Source: Scilla litardierei
Taxonomy: Eukaryota; Streptophyta; Magnoliopsida; Asparagales; Asparagaceae
Reading direction: 5' to 3'
Assembly: GCA_030789695.1 (NCBI GenBank)
Contig: CM061142.1
Coordinates: forward strand, 159,498,714 to 159,562,713
Length of the DNA: 64,000 nt
The notes under the pieces are model-generated. The model was not told the origin of the DNA. It ran no database searches and saw nothing but the letters and a program-made list of their open reading frames with translations. The translations under genes were made by a program, and so were the position numbers. This document shows positions 22,522 through 34,082 of the stretch, piece after piece. Each line of letters opens with the position of its first letter. Within the stretch, counting starts at the first letter, position 1.

Positions 22522-23189
22522 CCTTCAACCTTGATGCTCCATATCATCTCCAAGCTTTGGCACCCCTTCTCCAATAATATATAAATATTCTTCTTTTCTT
22601 ATTACTCTCTCTCTTCTCCTTCTCTCTGTTTTTTCCATCCCTCTCTCTCCTTCTTTCTTTTCTATCTGCTGTGTCTGTTAGCATTTGTGTGTGTATTTTT
22701 TATTTTTTTTATTTTTTTTAAATCTCCTTTTCTTTCTCTTTCCCTACTCTTCTCTTTTTTCTTCAGTTTTCTTTCTCTCTTCTTCCTCAGTTTTATTTCC
22801 TTCACAGGGGAAATATGGGGTAAAGGGTAGAGCTTGGTGCTCAGGGAAGAGGAGGAGCTTGCGAGTTGGAGGTCTCGAGCACTCGGTCTCGACTGGCGGA
22901 GCTGGCGGCGACGCCGTGCGTGTGCACAGGGCAGGCCGGGGCTGTTGCTTGGGGCTATGGCTCATGTGCTTGGGTTTGCGGTAGGGAGTGGGTTGGCTCA
23001 CGGCGGTAGCTGTGGGTGTATGCGATGGGGGAGACACACGGTGGTTGGTGGGAGGAGCGAGAGATCAGTGGTGGTGGTGGAGCTCACAAGTAAAGGCATG
23101 TTGCTTGATGGTGGTGCGTCGAGGGTGTTGGGATGAACGACGAGGGGTGTGACGGTCCGTGATTGGAGATAGTTGGCGGTTCATGCGGC
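22522..23189. other. Flank between Tat-1 and the GC minisatellite
   Basis: Contains a TATA-like AATATATAAATATTC at about 22575-22590, followed by a CT-rich stretch (22600-22790) and a G-rich stretch. It has the look of an LTR promoter and leader, but no termini could be set. The short ORFs here have no recognisable domain. No gene is called. Confidence 0.4.
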
Positions 23190-23348
23190 AATGCGCCCTG
23201 GCCTCGGCCAGGGCCTGGTCGGCCCTGGCAGAGGCCAGGGCCAGGGCCAGGTGCCCTGGCCCCTGCCAGGGCCGGGGGCGGCCCTGGCCGAGGACAGGGC
23301 CAGGCCCTGGCCAGCCTCGGCCGGCCTCGGCCAGGGCAGAGGCCCTGG

Positions 23349-23383
<35 letters not shown>

Positions 23384-23517
23384 GGCCCTTGGCCGGCCAG
23401 GGCAGAGGCCCTGGCCAACCAGCCAGGAACCCCTGGCCGGCCTCGGCCCGGGCAGAGGCGCCCTGGCCGGCCTTGGCCCGGGCAGAGGCGCCCTGGCCGA
23501 GGGGACATTGCCACACC
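23190..23517. repeat. CCCTGGCC/GGCCAGGG minisatellite with a 31-nt G run
   Basis: This is a very GC-rich block built from variants of CCCTGGCC(AGGGCC) and GGCCGGCCTCGGCC. A homopolymer of 31 G lies at 23350-23380. Open frames on both strands are by-products of the repeat (Gly/Pro/Ala/Arg only). The SIRE-2 insertion ends it at 23518. Confidence 0.9.
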
Positions 23518-23518
23518 G

Positions 23519-25214
23519 TGTAATGCCCTGCTAAGCTACTGCACAAGTACTAGATGGGGGTGAATAGTACTTTAAAATAATTAAGAGGATAATTCCTAAT
23601 TATCTTGCAAACTCAACCAACAATGCGGAAAATGCGGAAATGTAAATATGACAACAAAGAAATGCAATCGTAAACACACGATATTAATGGGTTCGGATCC
23701 ACCCAAGTCTCTCCGACTTGTTCCCGGTGATCCTACGTCCCAACCACCCGGATCCCCTCCGGATACTTGAGTTAGAAACCCTAACTCAAGATTTGCACTA
23801 TGAAATACTTGTAGAAACCTCTACAAGGTCAAATCATACACAAATCGAAATGTGACTCCCACAAACCAGGATCACACACAAACTCTCACAACCGAGAGTA
23901 AAACACTTACAATATCAATGTAAAATGAAATGAAAGTTCTTACCACAAAATACCTATGCCTTGAGTAAACTTACGATTTAGGGCAAAACGGATTTTGGGG
24001 AAGATGAAGAGGCACCAAACCCTAGCTCCAAGTAGATGACCAGCAATGGAGTCCTAGGTGGATGTTGGTGACCTAGAATCAAGCACTTGGCTTGGAAGGC
24101 TCACAATCAATGAATCTCTCTTTTGAAATAAGAGTGAGGGAGAGATTCTTGAAAGGGAATGAATGAGCTTTGAATGAGATTGATTGCTTTCTCTTTGATC
24201 TCTAAACTTCTCTTATAATCAGCCTTGAGTGCAATGAATGCAGCACACCAGGTATTTATAGGTTAGAGGAAAGAGAGAGAGAAAAACGTTTCAATTAAAG
24301 CTCCAACGGCTCTATTCTGAACCAAACTAGTCGGTCGGTCAAACCGCATGAACCGACTAAGAGATGAACAGTGAATAGAAGAAGATTCAGACTTAAAGAA
24401 CTAGTCGGTCCAAGAAGACTTGCCAACCGACTAGTTTCACAACTAGTCGGTCGGTGAGTGAACTTAGACCGACTAAGAGATAAAACAAATAGTCTGAGAA
24501 CAAATTGATTTAGTCGGTCCAAGAACAAAAGTTGACCGACTAGTTCATCAACTAGTCGGTCGCCAAATGTACATAGACCGACTAACGATAAACAGTAACT
24601 CGGCATGTACAGTAGAGGCTCAACTAGTCGGTCTAAGAAGGATCACTGACCGACTAGTTCACTAACTAGTCGGTCGGTGATTCAACGTAGACCGACTAAC
24701 TGTAAACAGTAAAGAGCTATGATTTGAGAAGGCATTCTAGTCGGTTCAAGAAGCTTTGCCGACCGACTAGATTGCCATCTAGTCGGTTGGTTCTTCTTCT
24801 TGAACCAACTAACATGCACTAGAAGCCGCGAATCGAAGCGCGATGCTTCGGGAGAGTTTGAGTGGGCTTCTACTAAGTTCCTAGCTCTAAGATAGGAGCG
24901 ATATGAAGATTAAAACGTAAGACCTACTCAAGGCTTAACATTCTACTATACGAAGCTAGAAGACTATAAATAAAACTTGACGAACCGTCTTCGAAAGCTT
25001 CGATCGAATCTTCATGACTTCAATAATGGTCCAAAAGCTTCAACGAAGCTTTAGGCATACGATCACGTGCTTTGAGAAGTCTCGGGACGTCGCATTGGAT
25101 GTTCACATGAATTTGGCGACGATCTCCATAACTGCGCTCACAAAGAGTTAGTTCATGATATATTTATGTTTGTTCATCATCCAAAACCAAATCCGGGGAG
25201 TCCAATACTCAACA
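23519..25214 (-). repeat. SIRE-2 3' LTR
   Basis: On the plus strand it begins TGTAATGCCC and ends ATACTCAACA; length 1696 bp. The TATA box (minus) is at about 24250-24262 and the CTAGTCGGTC/GACCGACTAG array at about 24325-24815. It lacks one hairpin unit found in the 5' LTR near 34891-34932. Confidence 0.95.
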
Positions 25215-26167
25215 TTCTCCCCCTTTTTGGTGATGACAAACCAACATAAATAATAATAAAAAATAATGATTCAAATGAAATTTACTTACCCCCCCTGCAA
25301 TGATGACACGTTAATTCCAATTTGAATAATAATCATACGCATCAAGCAGACGAGTAAAGTATAAAATGAGAATCAAATATTGAAATTTAGGATTTGAAAT
25401 CCATTTTTATATCTAAACTCCCCCTGAATCTAACATATCAAATTAGATTCTTGGAAAAATGCTTAAATTATCATTTAGCTCATCGTCATTATTATATCTC
25501 TCCCCCTTTGGCATTAGCAAAAAGAGTGGGAGGAGATCAACGACAACAACAATGGCTTCAAATAAAAGCACGGGAGTCGTAGAATACGACCACGGTCCAA
25601 ATGACACCAAAGGAAAATACGAATTAAATCAAAGCGTGTCAATGAGACCAAAGTCGAAAATCGATAAATAAAATCATCAAAACTCAAATTAATTTTACGA
25701 ATTGAGTTATGTAATATACTCTCCAATATCAACATTCTTGGTTAATTTAGTGCATGGAAAATAATTCTATGTTTCCATAGAAATAATTTCTATTTAACCA
25801 AGTTATTATCGTCGAGCGACAAAATCAAACATCAGAGACATAAAGAGAATATAATGTGCGCAAGAGAACGAAATGTCAACATCGATGTATATATATAAAT
25901 ATGAACCATGAGTACATCAAAATTATACATCGACAACATACATAAGAGCGATCCTCAGATCGACGCACAAAAATACAACATGTATCACGGAAGATAACAT
26001 ATGTCACAACGGACATCAGAGTAACATATACATACACCACTATCAAAACATCATCAGAGATACATCAAAATACATCAAAATATCATAACCACCCACACTA
26101 TCCTAACCCACACTCTCACTACAAGATATATCATCCAAGGAGCATAGGGAGAGTCCTCCAATGAAGC
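25215..26167 (-). other. SIRE-2 3' untranslated region with repeated polypurine tracts
   Basis: The tract next to the LTR reads AAAAAGGGGGAGAA on the minus strand (25215-25228). Further minus-strand GGGGGAG or GGGGGG runs occur near 25288-25297, 25418-25426 and 25500-25510. The rest is AT-rich and I see no gene in it. Confidence 0.75.
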
Positions 26168-27739
26168 TCAGGAGGCAGCGAGAGGATCTGCAGCAGCAAC
26201 AGGCTCTGCAGGAGGAGTGGTGGTCACTGGGTCAGCAGAAGTGTCCACGGGAGTGACGGGAGTGGCCTCGGGAGCAATAGACGTAGTATCCACCGCAGGT
26301 ACGGTGGCACCAGGTGTGCTCTCGGGGTCAACGGTAGAAGAGGCAGCAGCACCAGACGTACCCTCAGGGGCACGAGCAGTAGCACAAACAAGCTCCTCGA
26401 TATCCTCCTCATCCAACTCCTCCTCGTCAGAAACTGACAGAGGGATCTCAATGCCCAAACGAGAAGCTATACGAGCAAGTATCTCCTCAGTATGAGCATA
26501 ACGAGACTCCATACGTTTCACCGAACGTGCGAGCTCATCAAGAGTAGTAGATGGAGCAGGAGCAGCTGAGGCTGAAGCAGAGGCTGAAGTAGACGAGGTC
26601 GTCCTCTGAACGTGACGAAGCGCCGCAAGAGACTTCTTGACGGCCCTCGCATTCAGAGGGGGACCGAGGGGACACTCATCATCAGGTGGCAGGGGGACAC
26701 GAAAGTGACAGAATACGAGTGTCAGAAGGCACAGATATGGGATATGAGCAGATTTCGTGGACTTTCAGATACACTCGAAAGAATCCATCTTATCGAGTAT
26801 GATCCTAGCCCAGTTAATCTCGCTCCCCATGAAGATGGCGTAGATCAGCTATAGGAATGGCTGGGATGGCAAAGAAGAGGAGCCGTACTTCGGGAGGAGG
26901 CACGACTTCGGAATCAAGTTTAGGACCCAGGAATTCGGCTTGAAGGATTTGGATGGGACGCCAATCATGGCAGGAGGGATCTCATGGAAAATCTCTGAAA
27001 GCATGACCTGGTCAAGGTCAGAAATGTCATCAACAGAAATATCAGAAGGAAGTAGGCCAGACGAGGAGACACCTAACAAATCTCTAAGATTTCTACCGTG
27101 AGGACTATCGGAGTCCCCAAGACAGCCGTCTCTATAGAATGGGTCTCGTCGTACTGACCGCGAATGCGGTTGGCATAGAATAGCTTGACCAGGCGAGGGT
27201 ATGGATGTGGATTCGCCTTAGGGTCATATCGAAGATAATCGATAAGATCGGAAGACGACAGAAGATCAGCAAGGCCTGTGAAGTCTGAAAACTATACGAA
27301 ATGCTCCAACAGCAGCGGACAGTGTTCGATACGGTTATATGCCGCGAGACACATCGGGTCGTCGCGACATAATGAGATATCAACACCGCCAACTGGCATC
27401 GGACCCTTTCCCTTAGGCTGACGTGTGGAAGAACGGGGTGGAGGAGTAGGTTCCCTATGACTAGGCTCAGTCTCAGGTATATATTCCGTGTCGGAATCAG
27501 ATGGAGGAGTGGAAGCATGGAACAAAGCTACGGAGACGGGTTGCTTCCTAGACTTAGGTTGCGATATAGGCTTGGCTGTCGTCGTCCTCTTCTTCTTGAG
27601 AGGAGGCGACGACGACGATGGTTGGGTTGACTTCGATCGGCGTTTAGGAGGGGTTCGCGTAGGTTGATTGGGATCCGTAGGAGGTGGTTCAACGGTCATA
27701 GGCGACGGGCTCGATGGACGGATCGGAATACATGTTCGT
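26168..27739 (-). pseudogene. SIRE-2 extra ORF (ORF3)
   Basis: The likely start is ATG at 27739 (MARTCIPIRPSSPSP), with a Pro/Ser/Lys-rich N-terminus. A stop follows LLLEHFV near 27295. Beyond it the conserved domain continues with PRLVKLFYANR, a TAVLGTPIVLTVEIL segment, a frameshift near 27060-27080, then INWARIILDKM near 26800. More stops follow. The C-terminus (26521-26168) contains a coiled coil (KRMESRYAHTEEILARIASRL) and an acidic, Thr/Pro/Ala-rich tail. The LVKLFYAN and INWARIIL signatures align with SIRE-1 (LVREFYAN, ICWGSVLL) and SIRE-4 (LINLFYTN, LNWAQIIL), which supports common descent. Function unknown. Confidence 0.82.
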
Positions 27740-28090
27740 GCCATAAGCGCGATAAGACACGTATGAATCAACACTAGAAATCGAGTTCTAGAACTCTAGA
27801 CAAACCCTAGTCGAAACCCTAGATGCTGAAATCGATTGAAACTTGAGAAACCCTAGGTCTAAAGGCTGAGAGGGAGGCTACCTAGGAGGAGAGAGAGTGA
27901 TTCACTGCCGGAGATGGACGAAAAGATGGTCGGAGAACGGTCGGATCTACGACGGAGAGGGAGGAAGACGAAGGGGCTCGGGGGGTTTTTGAGCTGGAGA
28001 GGAGATTTCGATCGACTAGAATGAAAAAGAGTCGGTTCAGATGGAGTATAAGTCGATTGGAAATCGAAAAGACGCAACTGCCCCTACACA

Positions 28091-28395
28091 TTTAGTCGGT
28101 CACAGTTCACTCGCTGACCGACTAGATGACGATCTAGTCAGTCGGCCAGTCAACGTAAACCGACTAAGTGCAAACAGCCGCACAGAGTAAAAAGTAGGGC
28201 TACGAACTAGTCGGTTCAAGTTCATCCACTGACCGACTAGAACTCAATCTAGTCGATCGATGACTGAACTTGGACCGACTAAGAGTAAACAGTAACTTAA
28301 GCCAAATTTAGAGCATGAGTTAGTCGGTCTGAGCTCATTTACTGACCGACTAGATGATGATCTAGTCGGTCGGTCAATGAACATGAACCGACTAA
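28091..28395. promoter_or_regulatory. TAGTCGGTC/GACCGACTA array between pol and ORF3 of SIRE-2
   Basis: About a dozen half-sites alternate in orientation, as TAGTCGGT then ACCGACTA, so neighbouring pairs form hairpins with 9-10 bp arms. Position: between the pol end (28646) and the ORF3 start (27739). The same motif fills U3 of both LTRs. Each ACCGAC half-site contains the RCCGAC core known for plant DRE/CRT elements. Confidence 0.85.
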
Positions 28396-28645
28396 CAGAG
28401 TTCAAAAATTTTAGAATTTGAAATTTTGAGTTCTCTCCTAATCGCACTTGGACGACACAACGTAAAACTCTCATTAATCATTATACTACCCCATTAAACA
28501 TCGAAAATCTTAAATTTGACGTTCATGAATAAATCGAGCATAAATTCCGAAAATTCAACGAAAAATCCAGAAAATTCCAATAAATCTAGCATGTGCAAAT
28601 ATAATGAAATTTAATAGCATGCGAGATAATTGAATAAAATGAATC

Positions 28646-31600
28646 CTAAATCTTGGATTCACCCATAATCCCCAATTCTCGACGCAACCGCACAAAGGAG
28701 TCTTCCTTTAGGGGTTTCGTGAAAATATCGGCGATTTGCTTCTGGGTTTCAACGTACACTAATATGATGTCCTTTTTAGCAACATGATCATCTAAGAAAT
28801 GGTGACGGACATCTATGTGTTTAGAACGGGAATGGTGTACCGGATTCTTTGAGAGACATATTGCACTTTGGTTGTCTACCATGATAGGGCTAGTATCACA
28901 GTTTATACCAAAGTCTTTAAGAGTGTTTCTCATCCAAAGAACCTAAGCACACGCGGCACCGGCGGCAATATATTCCGCCTCGGTGGTTGAAAGTGATACG
29001 GAATTTTGCTTCTTGGAAAACCAAGAGACAAGAGAATTTCATATAAAATGGCAAGTGCCATTAGTACTTTTCCTGTCGGATTTGCATCCCGCATAATCTG
29101 CGTCACTATATGAGATTAACTCATATGTGCTAGACTTTGGATAAAGTAATCCAAAGTCAAGTGTATAACTTAGATAACGGAAAATACGTTTTACACTACT
29201 AAGTGAGATTCCTTAGGTTGAGACTGATAACGAGCACATACACATACGGAAAACATTATATCGGGCCTACTTGCGGTAAGATATAGTAAACTACCTATCA
29301 TACCTCGATATAGACGAATGTCTACATCTTTTGCACCCGTATCTTTATCAAGATGCGTAGTCGTGCTCATTGGAGTCTTCTTCCCGGAGGCATTCTCCAT
29401 TCCAAATCGCTTTAGCAACTCCACCGTATACTTCGTTTGGTGGATGAAGATTGCATCGTTCATTTGGGAAATTTGGAGACCTAAGAAATATTTGAGCTCA
29501 CCTATGTGGCTCATCTCAAATTGATCCTTCATCACATTAGAAAACTCTTCGCAAAGAGCAAAGTTAGTAGCACCGAAAATGATATCATCAACATAAATTT
29601 GAACTAAAATTATATCATTATTCGAATACTTAACAAATAATGTGGAATCAACTTCTCCCATTTTAAATCCTAAATCCAAAAGAAAATTCTTTAGACGGTC
29701 ATACCAAGCTCGAGGAGCTTGTCTCAAACCGTAAAGAGCTTTCTTAAGTTTAAAAACATGATTTGAAAATTTTTCATTTATAAAACCCGGAGGTTGAGAA
29801 ACATAAACTTCCTCAACAACATCTCCATTTAAAAACACACTTTTAACATCCATTTGAAATAATTTAAAATCCTTATGGCATGCAAAAGATAACAATAATC
29901 TAATGTATTCTAATCTAGCTACCGGAGCAAAGGATTCTTCGAAATCAATACCTTTCTCTTGCCGATAGCCTTGAGCTACTAACCGAGCTTTGTTCCGGAC
30001 GACGTTTTGGTTCTCGTCGGTCTTGTTCTTGAAGATCCACTTTGTCCCTATGACGGTGTGGTTCTTCGAAGGCAAAGGAACAAGCTCCCAAACCTCATTG
30101 CTCTCGAATTGAATGAGTTCCTCTTCCATGGCAAGGATCCAAGCGCTATCTTCGCACGCCTCATTAATATTCTTTGGCTCAATCGAGGAGGCAAAGGCAC
30201 AATGAGCGAAGTAGTTGACTTGCGATCTTGTCTTGACACTATCATGGATATTGCCAATGACTTGCTCATGAGGATGGTCACGAACGGTATGAAGCAGTTT
30301 GGGAATTCCCTGATCACTAGGAACATTCTCAAAAGATTCATTAGTCGGGTTAGTATCATTAGAATCAATATAATTAGAATTAGAATTAGAATTACCAATT
30401 GAATCACATAAGACATCCATGGAGTCATCATCATTAGTAATCCTAGCCGGAACAAAATCTTCATTAAATGAGACATGAAGTGATTCCTCGATCGTTGAGG
30501 TTCGTTTGTTGTATATCCGGTAGGCTTTGCTACGCGAAGAATATCCAACAAAAATCCCCTCATCGGATCTTGGATCAAATTTGTCCAAGCTACCATACGT
30601 GTTCTTAATAAAACATTTTGAACCAAAAACTCGAAAATGTTTAACTTGAGGCAATCTACCAAACAACAATTCATAACAAGTTTGTTTGGTGCCGGGCGTC
30701 AAAAGTATTCTATTAAACACATAGCAAGCGGTGTGTACCGCTTCCGCCCAAAATTGATGGCCAAGTTGGCTATCATCAAGCATAGTGCGAGCACACTCCA
30801 CAAGCGTCCTATTCTTTCTCTCAACAACACCATTTTGAGGAGGTGCGCGAGGGAATGAAAAGGTGTGTGTAATACCAACTTCATCACAAAAGTTCTCAAA
30901 AGACTCATTCTCAAATTCCCCTCCATGATCACTACGAATAGTGACAATGGTGGTTCCTAAGAGATTTTGTACTTTCTTGACAAATATTGTGAAGTTTTCG
31001 AAAGCATCATTTTTATTACATAAGGAAAATACCCAAGTAAACCTAGAAAAGTCATCAACGATGACAAGTCCATATCGTGCATTTCCTAATGAAGCAACTC
31101 TAGTTGGCCCAAATAAATCTAGATGTAATAGCTCTAGTGGCCGCTTAGATGAATTGCTTTTCTTAGGTTTAAAAGACGATTTTGGAAGCTTGCCTCGTTG
31201 ACACGAGTCACAAAAGCTTTTCTTTTGAAAGACAAGCTTAGGGAAGCCTCTAATAGAATTTAACTTGGAAAGATTAAATAGTGTTTCAAAGTTCACATGA
31301 CCGAAACGTCGATGCCATAAGTGTTGTTCACTTGTGTTGGCAACGAGACATTGTTCATGTGACTTAGGGAGATGTAAAATATAAATATCCTTATGGCGTG
31401 TGCCGGAAAATAATATTTCATCATTATCCTTTCTTAAAATATGGCACATTCCTTTCGCAAAGCTAACTTTGTAACCTTTGTCACAAAGTTGTCTTATTGA
31501 AATGAGATTGTGGTTTAATCCTTTAACAAGGTAAACATCACTTATAAGAGGTTTAGAAGGATTACCCACTTTACCAACACCTATGATGGTTCCGCTCTCG

Positions 31601-31760
31601 TTGCCTCCAAAGACTGCCCGGTTTCCATTTGCAATGGGCACCACTCCGGAGAGCAATTGAGCGTCACCAGTCATGTGTTTTGAACACCCGCTATCGAGTA
31701 TCCAATTATTCTTGGAGCTAAATTTGAATTTGTTGCTCCATTTCTTTCTCTTGAGTACCT
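28646..31760 (-). pseudogene. SIRE-2 pol (protease, integrase, RT, RNase H)
   Basis: The frame opens before protease ([13 protein letters not shown] at about 31672-31710) and runs unbroken to 29191. Integrase has the HHCC region (HRRFGHVN...CDSCQRGK), the LDLFGP Asp, RSDHGGEF and [10 protein letters not shown] has an intact YVDD near 29590. A frameshift just before KRIFRYL (about 29200) throws RNase H out of frame. Two further stops follow, near 29040 and 28945. The last part (28933-28646) ends in DIFTKPL. RT and integrase catalytic residues are present, but RNase H is split, so the polyprotein is not complete. Confidence 0.92.
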
Positions 31761-31811
31761 AAAGATAAAAAGTATCGTATCATGGTACCTAAGGTCATTG
31801 GGTCCAAAAGA

Positions 31812-34055
31812 TTAGACCTTTGGAAGCCAAGTCCAATTGGGCTTAGACTTCCCCACATAATTATCACTATGCACAACATTCATGAAATACGAATTCATAT
31901 AAACTTGTTTTTCATCCATGTTTGTGTCCTTTGGGCTCCAAATCTTGAAAATTTTGGGAGCCTTAATCCTATTGGGAGCATGCATGCGTCGTTGATTTCT
32001 ACGTGATGCATGTCGTGGATAGGCATACGGAACATGATGAAATGGTGCATTATGAGAATGGTTCATATGATGGTGAGGGTGAACATATGCATGTGGAGGA
32101 ACACGTGCGTGAGGGTGTCTCACTAGGTGTGCACGTGCCCGTGGACGTGTAGCATAAAAATCATCATATGTGTGAGCCGGTGGAGTAGGACGTGTGTTCC
32201 TACGTGGCATGGTATTTGTGTACATGTAGGCATGACCCTTCTTTGGAGGTCCACCCAAAGTGGGTTTCTTTCCAAATGAAGGTGTGTACGAGGTGGAAGC
32301 ACCATTGGTAGATGAACTACCAATAGAGTGTTTGCTTCCACTCGTTGAGTCACCGGAAGTTGGCCTAACAAAGGTAGTGGCCGATTTGGATGAAATTCCC
32401 ATCTTATACCCCAAGCCAATGTGGTGATTGGCCGGAAGTAATTCATTTAGGATGTTATCCAAATGGTCCTTACCCTTATTGAATTTATTAATTCGGCCTA
32501 ATGTGCACTCATATTTCTCGGTGAGAGAATGAATCGAAGCATCCAAAGTGGATACTTGCGATGTGAGTGTATAAACACGAGATTTAAGATTCTCATTCTC
32601 GATACTCAAAGTTGAGTTCCGAGAAGTCAAATCCGTTATCTCATGTTCATCCGATTTCTCGACGTGAACATGTTCAAGTTGAGACTTGAGATTAACAATC
32701 TCAATTCTCAACTCTTCAACAACGGTGTCGTTGTTGGTGATGATAGGTTTAGGCGAGGTTTGGATGCTAGCTAGATCATCTTTTACTTTAGTATACATAT
32801 TTACTAATTTGGTGTATTTAGACCATAATTGAGAATTAGCATTTCTAAGGTCATCCATTGTTACCTCATCGCCTTCCTTGTCGCTATCACCGGAGGAGGA
32901 ATCTTTATCTTGCTCCTCTCGAGCCATGAAGCACATATGTGCTTTCTCCACTTGCTCATCGTCCGACTCTCCGCTTGAGGAATTATCCTCGGAGTCGGTG
33001 AACGTCCCGACAAGTCCCTTTTTATACCCTTTCTTGTAATTCTTTGACTTGTCGTACTTTGGCGCCTTCCACTTCTCCTTTTGCTTGTTTTGTGGACAAT
33101 CCGCTTTTATGTGTCCTGGCTTGTTGCATTTGAAGCACAAAGGAGAGGAGGCGTTAGTAGAACTAAACTTCGATTTGTTTTTGAAGTTACCTTTCCGGAA
33201 GAACCGGTTGAACTTCTTGGCCATGAGAGCCATGGACTCCAAGTCCAACTCGTCTTCCGAGTTTTCATCATCGGTCGATGTGGAAGTTGATGGAGCGGCC
33301 TTGAAAGCAATCGCCTTCTTCTTTGGCTCGTCTTGCTTTAGGTAGGACTTCATCTTGTCCTGCAACTTTAGCTTGCTATCATTGCGTACCTCATAAGACA
33401 TTAAGGTACCCATTAGTTGAACAACGGTATATGTTTTCATGTCATTACCTTCCTCGATGGCGAAGGTACGTTTCTCCCAACAAGAAGGAAGTCCATCGAT
33501 GATCTTCGAGACTTTCTCCTTTTAGATGTAGGTCTTACCGAGAGCCTCCAACTCGTTTGTGATGTCGACGAAGCGAGCATAGTACTCCTTCATCTTCTCA
33601 CCCTGTAGCATATGAAATAACTCGAAATCTTTATTAACTACAACGAGTTTAGAGTCTCTTACCGTACTCGTTCCTTCATGCAATATGAGGAGGGAGTTCC
33701 ATATTTGATATGCACTCTTACATGTGCATATCTTATTGAAGTCCTCGGGCTCCAAAGCACATTGCAAGGCGTTCATTGTCTTGGCATTGCTTACCTCCAC
33801 GGTGACCTCCGTGGTAGTCCACTTCTCGAAATCTTCTTCGGCGGGCTCGACATACTCCTTCATCGTGGCCCTCCATAGTGAAGCACTCCGGAGGAAAGTT
33901 TCCATCCGGCATTTCCAGTACCCGTAATTGGCACCGTTGAAGAAGGGAGGCCTCGTTGAGGAGTGTCCTTCCATCACCGAAGAAGCTCCTTCATGATTCT
34001 TGAAGGTGCCATAGTCGGAAGGTGGACGAACGGTCTTGTTGTCATTGGCAGACAT
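31812..34055 (-). pseudogene. SIRE-2 gag
   Basis: ATG at 34055, ten bases from the primer site. The N-terminus (STRPPFFNGANYGYWKCRME) is SIRE-like. One stop (TAA at 33522-33524) interrupts the reading between TYI and KEKVSKIIDGLPSCW; otherwise the frame continues to 31812. The zinc knuckle CFKCNKPGHIKADC is at about 33100-33140. Acidic Ser-rich patches and a long coiled coil follow (about 32860-32440), then a His/Arg/Pro-rich tail ending NWTWLPKV. A single nonsense change thus separates this gag from an open one. Confidence 0.92.
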
Positions 34056-34064
34056 AGCTATAAA

Positions 34065-34082
34065 CTTGGCTCTGATACCAAA
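34065..34082 (-). other. SIRE-2 primer-binding site
   Basis: On the minus strand TTTGGTATCAGAGCCAAG directly follows the 5' LTR end (...GCATTACA). It is complementary to the initiator-Met tRNA 3' end. It is not a tRNA gene. Confidence 0.9.

Noticed and set aside
22575..22984. TATA box followed by a possible short gene (99 codons)
   Set aside because: The reading is low-complexity Phe/Leu/Ser then Gly/Arg, with no homology; the region looks like LTR promoter and leader.
23065..23563. Long overlapping ORFs on both strands rich in Gly, Pro, Ala and Arg
   Set aside because: They are translations of the CCCTGGCC minisatellite and the G run; all frames stay open because the repeat lacks stop codons.
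24325..24815. Regularly spaced repeats resembling a CRISPR array
   Set aside because: Repeats alternate in orientation, spacers are short and variable, and the array is in a plant LTR with a second copy in the partner LTR.
26217..26495. 92-codon plus-strand ORF rich in Val, Ser and Ala
   Set aside because: It is antisense to the C-terminal Thr/Pro/Ala region of SIRE-2 ORF3, whose coiled coil is readable on the minus strand.
34065..34082. tRNA-like sequence TGGTATCAGAGCC
   Set aside because: It is an 18-base primer-binding site next to an LTR, not a tRNA gene; no cloverleaf surrounds it. The same holds at 12031, 45716 and 48604.
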